Shown here in pieces: positions 46,591 through 57,539 of a DNA stretch of 64,000 nucleotides; the first letter of the stretch is position 1; each line of letters opens with the position of its first letter. A program made the position numbers and the translations under genes. The stretch comes from Cornus controversa. Its lineage: Eukaryota; Streptophyta; Magnoliopsida; Cornales; Cornaceae. The stretch lies in the NCBI GenBank assembly GCA_026545225.1, contig CM048848.1, forward strand, positions 22,422,806 to 22,486,805, written 5' to 3'. The notes beneath the pieces were generated by a model. It made no database searches. It was not told the DNA's origin and was given only the letters and a program-made list of their open reading frames with translations.

Positions 46591-47554
46591 TTTTGTTCTT
46601 AATAGAACTATCACAAAATATACAAGTCATTTCATGTGTTAAAGCGTCCGAAAGACTATTGGTTGCTCCTGTAATATGTTCAACATCAAATCAGAAATTA
46701 GCAAACCATTGTATCTATCTTAATAATATTCCTTTGCTCGTACACCTGTCAAAATTAGATTTCATGAATGTTGTGAAATACTTACAATCAGTTCTAATAA
46801 GAAATCTTTGTGGTCTTATAAAAATCTCAAAATTAAATAGACTATTTTTAATAGCAAGGATCTCTTTTTCCATTAAGTATAATTTAACTCGCTTAGTTTA
46901 AATGTTCTTGAAGCATACTTACAAACTATTTGAAGGATAGTGTCTCAACTTTTGGCTATAAGGATTCCACTCCAGTTTGTATCTCATGCATCTGTTTTGA
47001 CTATTAAGAAGTCGTTTTCTCTAGTCTTTCCAAGCTTGTTGGCTAATTCCTTTATCTCTTTTATTCTTTGAATATCACTTTGATTAAACACTCATTTTTC
47101 TCATTTTCTAAGTTTTTTGGTTAAACTTAGAGTGTATTGAGCTATATTTGGGAAATAATCTCTCATATAGTTAACACATCCTAAAAATCTTTGAAGCTGC
47201 TTGGCATCTTCACTTTTATCTGGAAAACATTAAGCTTCTTCAACACATGTGGTTGAAGAATGACTTTTCCATTATCAATAGTTAGACCTAAAAAGTTTAT
47301 TTTATCGGTTTCAAGTATCATTTTCTTTTCACTTATAATGATACCATGTCTTTTTATGGCTTGAATCACTTTAGTTAGATGTTCTCTATGGGACTTCTTA
47401 TTGTTTGAAAAGACAATAATATCATCTATATACACTAAACAATACTCCGAATGTGGACTAAATATTTCATCCATTATTCTTTGGAATATGTTAGGTGCAT
47501 TTTTTAATCCAAATGACATAATTAACCATTCATACTACCCTTGTGGAGTACTAA
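46591..47554 (-). pseudogene. Caulimovirid reverse transcriptase (C part) and RNase H
   Basis: The open part 47181-47519 contains FGLKNAPNIFQRIMDEIF, the active site VYIDDIIVFS and FLGLTIDNGKVILQPH, the caulimovirid RT pattern rather than the gypsy one. A stop (TAG) lies just before it. RNase H motifs follow at about 46600-46905 (MEKEILAIKNSLFNFE, FLIRTDCKYF, HITGATNSLSDAL) with two stops. The N-terminal half of the RT catalytic domain is not here or at the other side of the insertion: about 130 codons are missing. Confidence 0.85.
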
Positions 47555-50432
47555 TGAAATACCCCCCCCCCCCTCCCCAAAAAAAAAAAAAAATCACGCA
47601 TGAGATGGTCAATCTCATACACAAAACTTGAGAGATATTTACAACTGATAACAACAACAAGCATAGAGTACAAAAGACAGAATTAAATAAATTTTAAAAG
47701 TGGAATAAAAAGTCCATCCAAATCAAAATAAAATGTTAAATAAATAAAGTACGTGTCTAGTAATACAATTTGGAAATCCCATAACCCAAGGACCCTTTAA
47801 TCAGAAAGAACAAAAGTTTTAACTCTAAATTAAAAACCAACAACCAAAGTCTCAAAAGAGTTTATAGTTTGAACTTGAAGAAGAAAATAAGTTCCTACTC
47901 TGTAACTGATGAGAGGAGATGTCTACCACAACCAAACCCCCTCCCCCCCCCCCCCAAGACTCTATCCTCACGGTGGAACTGGCCTGGACACCTAATCAGA
48001 TATACACACCCTCAATATGAAGGACACAAGAGAAAAATATATGTGCAAGCATACATGTCATTCCTTATCCAATTCATGTTTTCAAAATAAATATCATCTT
48101 TTACAATATTCCAACAAACACTTATCATACAAAAATGAACACATTCTTTAAGTTCAGAACAAAGAAACATAAGCATGTATTTTATTAAATCTAAGCAATC
48201 TTGACATACCACCATTATTATCCTTGAATACCTTAATAGGTATTGACAATCCTGACATGCCCCCTGGTAATCCTTACATGCCCCCTTTAACTTTAGATAC
48301 CTTAATAAGTATTGACAATCCTAACATGCCCCCTGACAATCCTTACATGCCTCCTTTAACTTTAGATACCTTAATAGGTATTGACAATCCTAATATGCCC
48401 CCTGACAATCTTTACATGCTTCCTTTAACTTTAGATACCTTAATAGGTATTGGCAATCCTAACATTGCTCCTTGGCAATCCTTACATGCGTCCCAAACCA
48501 ACCTACTACACAAAAAAATATGTAAAGATTTAAACTACACAAGCATATGAATTTAATCAAACAGGAATTCAATCATCACAATAAAAATAATGCATTCACA
48601 ATTAAACTAAAACCAGGTATAGCATGGACAGTTATAATTTCAAAGAAAATACACTTAAGGAGTAAAATAATGCAACCAACAATTATATGAGCAAGCACAC
48701 AACCAAACCTCCAATATACTTGAATCTTCGAGGGAGTCTAAGCCTAGCTCTAATCTAGGTTTTCAGGCCTCTTCTATTCCTAAGAACCCTATTTAATTAT
48801 TTTGGAATTTTCTAAAATTTTTGTGGAATTTTAAAGATTTTCCAAAATTTAAGAAAATAAAAATCTAGTTTTGAGGCACACTTTCCATACTACTTTAACC
48901 CTAAGAGAATCTTATTTTGACTTGATATTTAAAACCCAAGTGCATTCTGTCCCCAAAAGATCACCAAAATTTTCTAAAATTTTTTTAGAATTTTAAAAAT
49001 ATTTTCAAATAAAAGAAGATGAAAACCCAATTTTGAGGCATACTTTTAAAATCAATTTAACCACGAGGGAACCTTATTTCCACTTAAAATTTAAAACCCA
49101 AGTGTATTTTGTCCTTAAAAGGTTACCCAATTTTTTTTAGAATTTTGCAGAATTTAAAAATTATTTTTCCTATTTTCTAAATTAAAATCAATTTGAAAAA
49201 CAAATAAAAAAATATTAAAATATTTCAGACTGGGCCCAAAGTGGGCCTAGTGGGTGGGCCCGTGAGTGGGACCCAACGGACCTTCCCCAGTCCCCGGCCC
49301 ACGGGGCGCGTGGCCCCTTTTTCTTTTCTTTTCTTCTTCTTCCTCTCTTTCATGCAATAGAGCGTCAACAATGGTGCTGGAATTTTCTGGCCACTTCCGG
49401 GCATCAAATCGGGCGTATAAATATACCATTGAACTCGTATCGATCTAAGCTATGCATTGGTATCAAAATCACCCCCTCTCGTGACTTAAATCAAAAATGC
49501 CCAATTTCAAGTTTCAAAATTCTAAAATTTCAAAGTCAGATTCTCGTCAATTTACTCAACGGTTCACAATCAAATTTTCAAGAATTGTTCTAAGAAGCAA
49601 GATCTACCTATTGATCAGAACAAAAACCCTAAAAAATGATGAATACAGTCAACCCAAATTCATGTTCGTACATACATATATATATATACACACCCGCTTA
49701 TACAGTCATATATACATGTATATACATATGCAAAAATACCCTAAAGTAGTTCCAAAACTCCAGAATCTTCATGTTTAATTCACATAATTATTCTTATCAT
49801 GCAAAATCATTTAATTTCATAATTAAATGCATAAAAATTTTCAGCAACATGTATATACAAATTATATATATAATCCAGCAACATGTATGTATATATGTCT
49901 ACAGATTCAAAGGGGAAGAGAAGAGTTCGAACTTGCCTTTTTGTTGGCCAAAACTCATCCCTACAAATTGCTCCTTCTCTCCCTTCTATCTTGCTTCTAC
50001 ACTCTTTTAGTCTCTGTGCGTGAAAACGAACAATAACCTCCTTTTCTTTTCTTTTCTTTTATTTTTTTTTCTAGAAAACTAAATAAACTCAAAAACAATA
50101 AAAATAAGAATATAATAAAAAAAAACCCTAGCCTATCAAAAATAAGTATACACCTAGCCTAACCATTCCAGCCCAACTCAACCCAAATTCCTCCCTAGCC
50201 CAATCTAAAATTAAAATAAAGGAAAAAAAATACAAAGAACCAGTCCAAATAAAATAAAGTAAACTATTCCAAAATATTTAAAGCACTCCAAGAAATTTAA
50301 TCCAACTAATAAAGCAATTCAACGCACTCACAGAAATTTAATTCAACCAATAAAGCAAATAATAAAATAAATAAATAAATATAACGCATTTAGATTAAAA
50401 ATTCAATGACCTCAAAATTACGGGGTATTACA
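47555..50432 (-). repeat. Gypsy B 3' LTR
   Basis: 2878 bp, TGAAATACCCC ... GGTATTACA, same family as 14827-17621. It has C12 and A15 tracts at its start (47562-47593), C13 at 47943-47955, and a four-unit ~63-bp minisatellite at 48218-48490 whose translation gives an artificial repeat protein. Confidence 0.9.
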
Positions 50433-50484
50433 TTCTTCCCCCCTAAAAAGAGGAATTCCGTCCTTGAAATTCACCCCATACCTG

Positions 50485-51700
50485 AAATAAAAAGCTCTAG
50501 ATATTTTGTCTTTATCTCATCCTCCCTTTTCCAAGTAAACTCCACCTCATTGTGGTGGCTCCACTGAATACGAACTAATGGAATGGTCTTAGAACGAAGA
50601 ACACCCTACGATCAATAATACAGTAAGGCTGCTCCACATATGTTGCATCTGTTTGCAACTCAATCTCTCCAACCTCAATGTGCTGGTAAGTATCCTCAAC
50701 TCTAAGAAATTTTTGTAGCATAGAGACATGAAAGACACTGTGCACCCTGTGCATCACGTTTGGTAACGCCAGTCTATACGTTACTGCCCCAACCCTATCG
50801 GTAATCATAAAAGAACCTACAAAATGAGTTGTCAACCTCCCTTTTCTCCCAAACCACATCACTCCCTTCATGAGAGATACCTTGAGTAAAACCTGATCTC
50901 CTACCTTAAACTCTAATGCTCAAGCTCTTCGGTCAGCATAACTCTTCTGTCTACTCTGCACAGTCTTCATACTGTCACTAATAAGAGCACCTTTCTCAGA
51001 GGTATCCTTGATTAATTTAAGACCCAAGAATCTATTCTCTCCAACATCCAACCAACATACCGATGACCTACATGGGCACCCACACAGAGTCTCGAATGGT
51101 TCCATACCAATAGTCTTTTGATAACTATTGTTGTAGGCAAACTCAACTAGCGGCAAGTAACTCTCCCAATTACCCTTGAAGTCGAGTACACATGCTCACA
51201 ACATATCCTCTAAAATCTAATTAATCCCTCTCAGTCTGACCATCGATTTGAGGGTGATAGGCTGTATTGAGATGCAGAGTTGTACCCATCGCTTGTTGGA
51301 AACTCTCCCAAAATCTTGATACAAAATTCAAATCCCTATTCGATATAATGGACAAAGGCATGCCATAAAACTTCACTATCTCTGTAATGTAAAGCTTCAC
51401 GTATTGCTTTGAGGTGTAACTTGAGCGTACATGGAAGAAATGGGCTGATTTGTCAACATGTCCACTATCACCCAAATAGCATCATGATTCCATTGTGAGG
51501 TGGGAAGTCCCACAATGAAATTCATGGAGATGCTCTCCCACTTCCACTCTGGTATAGGCCGTCGCTGCAAAGATCCCAGCGGTTTCTGGTGATAAATCTT
51601 GATCATCTGACATATGCTACACTTAGAGATAAATATAGCTATATCCCTCTTCATACCTGCCCACCAAAATTTTTGTTACATGTCTTAGTACATCTTATCC
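50485..51700 (-). pseudogene. Gypsy B integrase and chromodomain
   Basis: From the N terminus (right): zinc-binding region and KFWWAGMKRDIAIFISKC..CQ, then IPEWKWESISMNFIVGLP, IWVIVDMLT (first catalytic Asp), IISNRDLNFVSRFWESF, HPQIDGQTERD (catalytic Glu region). The second catalytic Asp position reads Asn (SNRD, family SDRD). Then GAVTYRLALP and VHSVFHVSML (C-terminal integrase) and a chromodomain tail HHNEVEFTWKREDE. Stops and frameshifts separate the pieces. The combination is typical of chromoviruses. Confidence 0.87.
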
Positions 51701-51913
51701 CCTCCCGGGTGTACCAAAAACTGAGAACTGTGGGCCTCACTCATCATTGCCCTCTTCAAGTTGTCATTGTGAGGGACCTTTAACCGCCCCTTGTACCTCA
51801 ATCCTCCATCTGTACCAATTATATAGAACGGTACCTCTCCAAATTTTAACTCAGCCACCTTCTCTATGCACTGCGAGTCAGTAAGCTGATCTAAAATTAC
51901 CTTCCGAATAATA
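51701..51913 (-). pseudogene. Gypsy B RNase H-integrase connection
   Basis: Gives PFYIIGTDGGLRYKGRLKVP and EAHSSQFLVHPGGDKMY, the linker and integrase HHCC start of chromoviruses. Interrupted on its upstream side by the solo LTR at 51919. Confidence 0.75.
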
Positions 51914-51918
51914 GTAGG

Positions 51919-54900
51919 TGTAAAAGACCGGAATATTTTGACCGGTTTCGGGTGAATTTTGACCCGATTTTTTTTTTTTTGAATAAATTAAATTCAGAAA
52001 TATGTGGATATATATATATATATATATAGATTGGACGTGGGACATTTATATATATAAGATTATATATATAGAGTGAGAGGTGGAGAAAGTATATGAATAC
52101 GGGATTTTATATGGACGGAGGATGCATATATATATATATATATATACGAAAATATATATATTTATATGGAATATATTTATATTTAATTATAAATATATTT
52201 ATTGGTACATGTATTATTAAACATGTATATAGAGGTGTATTTGTGTAATAAATATATGTGTATGTACTATGATATGTGTACATATACATGTGTGGGATAT
52301 TTAATATATGTGGTGTATAAAGAATGAAGAGAAGATAAGAGAAATGGGTGGTCTCGGTTGAAGGAGAAAAAGAAAGAAAAGAAAAAGAAAAGAAAAGAAA
52401 GAAAGAGAGAGAAGAGAAGTCGGGGAAAGAGAGAGAGAAGCCGAAGGCGAGATCGGCTGGCGGCGAGATCGACAGGGCTGTGCCCGGGCGACGGCGATGA
52501 CGAATCTCCGGCAGCGGCTGGGCTGACGCTGGTGGCTAAAGCGACTGTTCTCGGTGGCTCGGTTGGACTCTCCTATGTGGCTTCGGTTGGAGCTGTGATG
52601 AAGAGTGGCTCGGTTTGTGACTATTTTGGCCATGGTTTCTGGCGCCAACAGTGCTGATGGCCGGAAGTGGCCTATTTGGATGGTTTCAGGTGACTGGTCA
52701 CGGGTTGGCCGTGTGTGAAGCATCTCATGGTGGCATTAGCTGTTCGAGTTTAATGTTTGGCCGGGGTTTCTAGATCCGTCGGTGATGGACTCGGTTCACG
52801 GCGGCGGTGGTAGTTCCCGGCAGGGGTTTTGGCTCACGGTGGTGGGCTGGTGGTGAGAAGATGGGCCTTCTCGGTGCTTCAGCGAGATCGTGCCGAGGGG
52901 GGGGCGCACGGCTTGATTGGGGCTATGTTTGGTTTCATTTTTGGGGTTGTTCCAGTTGGATTTTGAGATGGTTGAGACTTCGGATGGTGTCTCGGCCCGA
53001 CCATGGTGGTGGCCGGAGTTGGGTTCTTGTCTTGTTTGGGCTGATTTTGACCCGGCCTTCTTGTAGTAGTGATACATACGTACATATATATGGATGGTGA
53101 GTTGTGTTTGGTGTGGCTTGAGAATGGTTATTCCTGGTGGATGTGGGTTTCTTCCATGGTGATTGGAGGTTCACGGTTGGTGGTGGTTTCCGGCGGTGGT
53201 CGTGGAATTGATTGAGGTGTTTGGTTTGTGGATTCCCTTTGATTCGGGTGCTAGTGGCTTCGGCTAAGTAGCGAGTGGTGTGTGGGTTGCACATGGGGTT
53301 CATTTGTGACTGATCAAGGGGGGTTCAGTTTGCGGTTGTTTGGGCCAAAGATGGCGGCCTTGTGGTTTCGGGCCCTCATAGATGGTGGGCTTGGACATGG
53401 GAAAATAGGTTGAGGTTTGGAGTTGGCCAAATTAATTGGGCCGAATGCGGAAAATTAAAAAGGAAACGAAGTGGCACGATGGATGGTTCGGGTGGGTTTT
53501 GACACAGGACTGGACCGGACCGGACTTGGTAGAGGCCGATTTGCAGGCACGGACCGGTTGAGAGCTGGACCTAAGGCAAGTTGATTCTTGCCTCTATCTC
53601 ATACATATATTTTATGTACGTTGAATAATTTACATATGTCTCAATTTAATCATATGTGGTAATGTGTATATACATATATATGTAGGCGCTTATATATATA
53701 TGTGTATAGGGGGATGTGGTATATACATGGGATGTGAGAGAATGTATATATATATGTGTATATATGTATATATGTGGGGTTTGGGGAGCGATGGCATGTT
53801 TAAATTCGTCGCCTAATTGCATCGAGATATGCATGTATTGTATTGATTGAAATCATGTAAAAAGTATGCTAAATAATACCTGTTTAGCTATGTGTTGTCT
53901 TGTATGCATATGCGGCTCTTATGCATGATGTTCAGTATATATATGTTCTTATTACATATGTGGGTGACGTAATATATATGTGATTATATATTGTGATTGG
54001 AGTGCATGTTAGCCACTTGTAGTGAATACCTGCATTTAATGAGAGCATGGCTATATTTATGCTATTGTATGTGCATATGTGATTTATATGCATGATTTGA
54101 CATGTACGTGATTACATGTGGGTTTACGTGAATGAAATGCATGCTATCTGTTTATAGAAAATGTATGCATTGGTTATAGCATGATAAATATGTGCTAGGG
54201 TTGAAATTGTTGGCATATATGAGGTGTTATGCGGGTTTTGAACATGTATGTGCTATATGTATTGGAATGTGATGAAAAACATGCTAAATACTTCTTTTTA
54301 GTATTCATAAGCATGGGTTGATGCCTGAAAGTATCATGCTGTGTACATAAGCATCTATATTGCATGTATAGGAGGGAAATGACACATATGTGGTTATATG
54401 TGGGTTTATGTGGAGATGAAATGCATGCTATGTTCTTTTAACTAGCTTAGGCATTGTGAGGCATGAACATTGAAATGTCATTTTATTATATGTTCAAAAT
54501 GCATATATGGTGCCGTTGTGAGGAAACGGGAAAGTGTGGTTGAATAACCTAGAGTAGGTCAATGCTCGGTTGTGGTCGTGGTCATAAAGTGGGCAAGTCA
54601 CCCAGAGTAGGTCAATACTCGTTCACGGTGAGGGCACTGGAGTGGTTAAGTCATCTTGGAGTAGGTAAATACTCGGTGATGGTGGTCTACTCACCTTGGA
54701 GTAGGTAAATACTCGGTGGAGATTCCAAAAAGATGCCCAATCACTTTGGAGTAGGTAAATACTCAGTGATTGTGGTTTACTCACCTCAGAGTAGGTAAAT
54801 ACTCGGTGAGAATTCTAAACAGGGGCCAAGTCACCTTGGAGTAGGTAAACACTTGGTGACGGTGGTCTATCCACCTTGGAGTAGGTAAATACTCGGTGGC

Positions 54901-55939
54901 GGAGTTGGAATGGTGTGGGAAAGGTCTCGATTATATGATTTGGTCAAGAATCATGTTAAGGGTATCGGGTTGAGTCCGAGAGAGAGACAAGTGTGTGAAA
55001 CATGCTATGTGTTAAACGCATTCTTATATATACGTTGCTTGTGACAGAACATGATATAGGTTGGACATCTATTACTCTTGAGCATGTTGTTATATGGTTT
55101 AAATGCATCTTTATTGCATTTGAGATGTGCTACTTGATGAGTAGGAGATGTGGTAGTTGATTTACATCGGTTATGTGGATGTGTTGACATATATGTTCTA
55201 TATACATATTGATGCCTGATGTTTACTGCTTTCAAGCATGTTGAAAATGATTTCTAAAATCATGTGTTGTGGATTATGTATGTTCATATGTGCTAGAGTA
55301 GCCACATACATCATTGGTTCATGCATGCTAGGTGGAGCATGGTCTTAAGTATTGTGATATATTTAAGTGCATGTATATTTTTGAGAATATGTGAGGATCG
55401 ACCTACTGCAGCGGTGATAGTATGGTTCTACATACCTTGTTGGGCCTTTGAGCTCACCCCCTCCCAGGTTTTGCAGGTATTGCTGGTTTCGAAGTCAGTT
55501 AGGGGGATCGGTAGTCCCAGTTGTAGAGGTAGTAAGTAGATTCCTTAGAATCTAATGTATATCCAGGATAGTGGAAAGATAGATGCTTTACATTTGGATT
55601 AAATGTATAAAGCAATTATGTAGATTCAGTTCCTTTAATTGTATTTATTTATGTGATGTATGTATTTAATACGAACATTCAAGGACTGAGGCATGTATAT
55701 TTATGATTGTATTATGCATGTTGTAGAAATGCTGGGGGGGACATGTGCCCAGAAGTGTCCATATAAATTGTAAAGCAGGTATATCATGCCAGGAGCTGAT
55801 TATTTAGAATGGGTCATGCCCAATTTTTGTAAAAATGATAGGAGATTGAGGTTGCATGATCAGGTGGTGGTTAGAGCGTGAGGGTGATCTCACGGGGTTC
55901 ACACCTCGGTTTCCGAGGCTCGAGAATCGGGGCGTGACA
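51919..55939 (-). mobile_element. 4021-bp solo LTR, 5-bp TSD
   Basis: On - it starts TGTCACGCCCCGATTCTCGA and ends GGTCTTTTACA. A perfect target duplication GTAGG lies at 51914-51918 and 55940-55944. There is no internal repeat of its own ends, so it is a single LTR, unusually long. Layout on +: TA microsatellites (52005-52300), purine-rich tract (52355-52440), GC-rich G/T-biased block (52440-53600), AT-rich T/G-biased block, hairpin array (54545-54902). Open stretches at 52301-53303 are not supported as genes. Family unknown; the 'TGTCAC.CCCCGA' start is common for plant gypsy LTRs. Confidence 0.9.
54545..54902. repeat. Eight-unit hairpin array in the 4-kb LTR
   Basis: Units spaced alternately about 40 and 50 bp apart each contain AGAGTAGGT.AA or GGAGTAGGTAAATACTCGG. 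Every unit can fold: outer stem TCACC/GGTGA, inner stem GAGTA/TACTC, loop GGTAAA. Outer-stem variants include TCACT/AGTGA (54741), CCACC/GGTGG (54871) and AACC/GGTT (54547). Confidence 0.85.
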
Positions 55940-55944
55940 GTAGG

Positions 55945-56450
55945 TGTAACCACTACACATGCTACAAAAGTATCATTTAAGTCATCAACACTTCTCAAAT
56001 CATTTTATTCTGTTTCAAATGAAGTTGAAAGACAATCATAGGGTCAGCGACTGAGTGCATTATTGACTATATTCATTTTCCTTAGGTGGAATTAGATGGA
56101 AAAAGGATAATCTTTCATGAATTCCGACTACCTATGCTACCTCATGTTCAGCTCCTTTTGTGAGAATAGATATTGCATACTCTTGTGGTCAATGAATAAT
56201 TTGAAAGTCTCCCCCCAAGAGATAATGCCTCTAGATCCTCCAGGCAAAGACCACAACTGCTAACTCCAAATTATGAGTCGGGTAATTAAACTCGTGAGGC
56301 CTAAGCTTACGTGACCCAAGAACTTCACCTCCCTCTATCAGAAATCACACTTCTCAAACTTTGCATACAACTGGTGATCTCTCAGTGTCTACAAAATGAT
56401 ACAAAGATGTCTGGCATGATCCTCCTCTGACCTAGAAGTAGGCCTGGTGC
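55945..56450 (-). pseudogene. Gypsy B RNase H and RT fragments
   Basis: RNase [21 protein letters not shown] and MQYLFSQKELNMR with stops. It is joined directly to the RT piece SRSEEDHARH ... [15 protein letters not shown], skipping roughly 150 codons that normally lie between, so an internal deletion is present. The RT piece ends at about 56440 in a junction of unclear origin. Confidence 0.8.
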
Positions 56451-56464
56451 CTGAAGCTACGTAA

Positions 56465-56700
56465 ATTACAAGTTCAAGTCTACATCTAGTTTTATCTTTT
56501 TCCAAGAGTTTTAAAGGTTTTTCTCCAAAATTTTCTCTGAGTTTGAGTCTTTCCTCACTTAAAGAGGTACTTTGTAAAGCTTTAGCAACCTTTTTTAGGT
56601 TGAGATAATAGTCATTTAAAACCTGAGTAATTTCTTCTTCTTGATCTGTTTTAGAACTCTGAATTTCGAGAAAGTTCAAAAATTTTTAAGCATATTTTTT
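56465..56700 (-). pseudogene. Caulimovirid RT, N-terminal edge
   Basis: The - strand reads LRENFGEKPLKLLEKDKTRC and ends at RLELV, where caulimovirid RT domains begin. Beyond this the frame runs into gypsy sequence, giving a chimeric open frame (56389-56679) that is an accident of the junction. Confidence 0.7.
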
Positions 56701-56877
56701 TGAATTTGATATCATTCCACCACGCTATGTATGCGTGAACTCTGAATGTTTAGATTTTAGTTTACTATGTATAAAACCATCGTGCACTATTTCAAATGCT
56801 TGTCTGACACAAGCAGTAATGATTTTCTTAGTGCCTTTTGTGAATCCTATTATAGATTTATCTTAATAAAAAGGAGA

Positions 56878-57130
56878 CTATTTAAGGAGAAAATCATTAC
56901 CTAATAGGATGTCACTTCCTGGATCATTTTTCAAAAATGTTGCTTGGAATGTTTCTCCTGCAGTCTTAAACTGTAAATTAGGACCATATTCAGTTAATAT
57001 AAGTTTATTACCTTCTACAGTTGTGCCAAACATAGAAGCTGGAGCTTCTTTCCAATATTCTAATGGAATTGCATTCGACGTTGCCATGGTCATTCCAGCA
57101 CTAGTGGCTAAGAATGCATCAAGATGATAA
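56878..57130 (-). pseudogene. Caulimovirid aspartic protease
   Basis: The pattern FLATSAGMTMA is where Asp-Thr-Gly-Ala would be expected, so the catalytic Asp appears lost. It is followed downstream by SDILLGNDFLLK, the conserved C-terminal part. Position between coat protein and RT supports the call. Confidence 0.65.
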
Positions 57131-57374
57131 GATTCATATCCTTTAATTTTGAACTCAACCTTGATATATGTGCTATTAGAAGAAGTAGCTAAGACTTTAA
57201 TCTTTGTTGATTCATTTTCTTCATTAAGGAGAGTTTCAATTTTTTATTCTAAAGGTTTATCTTTAAAATATTGTTCTTTTTTTTGCCCTTCAGGTTCCTT
57301 TTTGGAAGTTAATTATGTAGGGATTTCTATTAGAATGTTATCTATTCCCAAAGTCATTCTCATTTTTACTATAA

Positions 57375-57458
57375 AGCATTCTTGATGGTAATCTGCATCA
57401 TATTATGCACATCTAATATATTCATTATCTTTTAATGTTAGAGTTTTGCATAAACTAC
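57375..57458 (-). pseudogene. Cys/His cluster between coat protein and protease
   Basis: The - strand encodes CSLCKTLTLKDNEYIRC, then a stop two codons on, then YDADYHQEC. The arrangement CX2C-X13-C ... HX2C looks like a small zinc-binding fold. I cannot match it to a named caulimovirid domain. Confidence 0.45.
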
Positions 57459-57539
57459 ATTGGAAATGTAGACTAGATTTTTTGAAGTTACAAACATATT
57501 CTAGGGATGTTTTGATTTAAAGCATTTTAATTGGTAATG

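Larger units (their letters stand above)
47555..56450 (-). mobile_element. Ty3/gypsy element B, 5'-truncated, in the viral RT
   Basis: A 3' LTR (47555-50432), then on the - strand chromodomain, integrase, and fragments of RNase H and RT up to about 56450, where it stops inside RT without gag, primer site or 5' LTR and joins viral sequence. A 4021-bp solo LTR is nested in it. The loss of the 5' half coincides with loss of viral RT sequence, so one deletion probably removed both. Confidence 0.85.

Noticed and set aside
48224-48550. Repeat protein-like open frame (units with NPNMPPDNPYMPPLTLDTL)
   Set aside because: It is the translation of a 63-bp LTR minisatellite (a multiple of three keeps the frame open).
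52301-53303. Overlapping open frames on both strands in the GC-rich part of the 4-kb LTR
   Set aside because: Low-complexity compositions, no domain, and they lie within a precisely bounded solo LTR.
54545-54902. Regularly spaced repeats that resemble a CRISPR array
   Set aside because: Plant nuclear LTR context, repeats vary between units, spacers are also repeated, and there are no cas genes.
56389-56679. 96-codon open frame as a novel gene
   Set aside because: It fuses viral RT edge to gypsy RT across an insertion/deletion junction.
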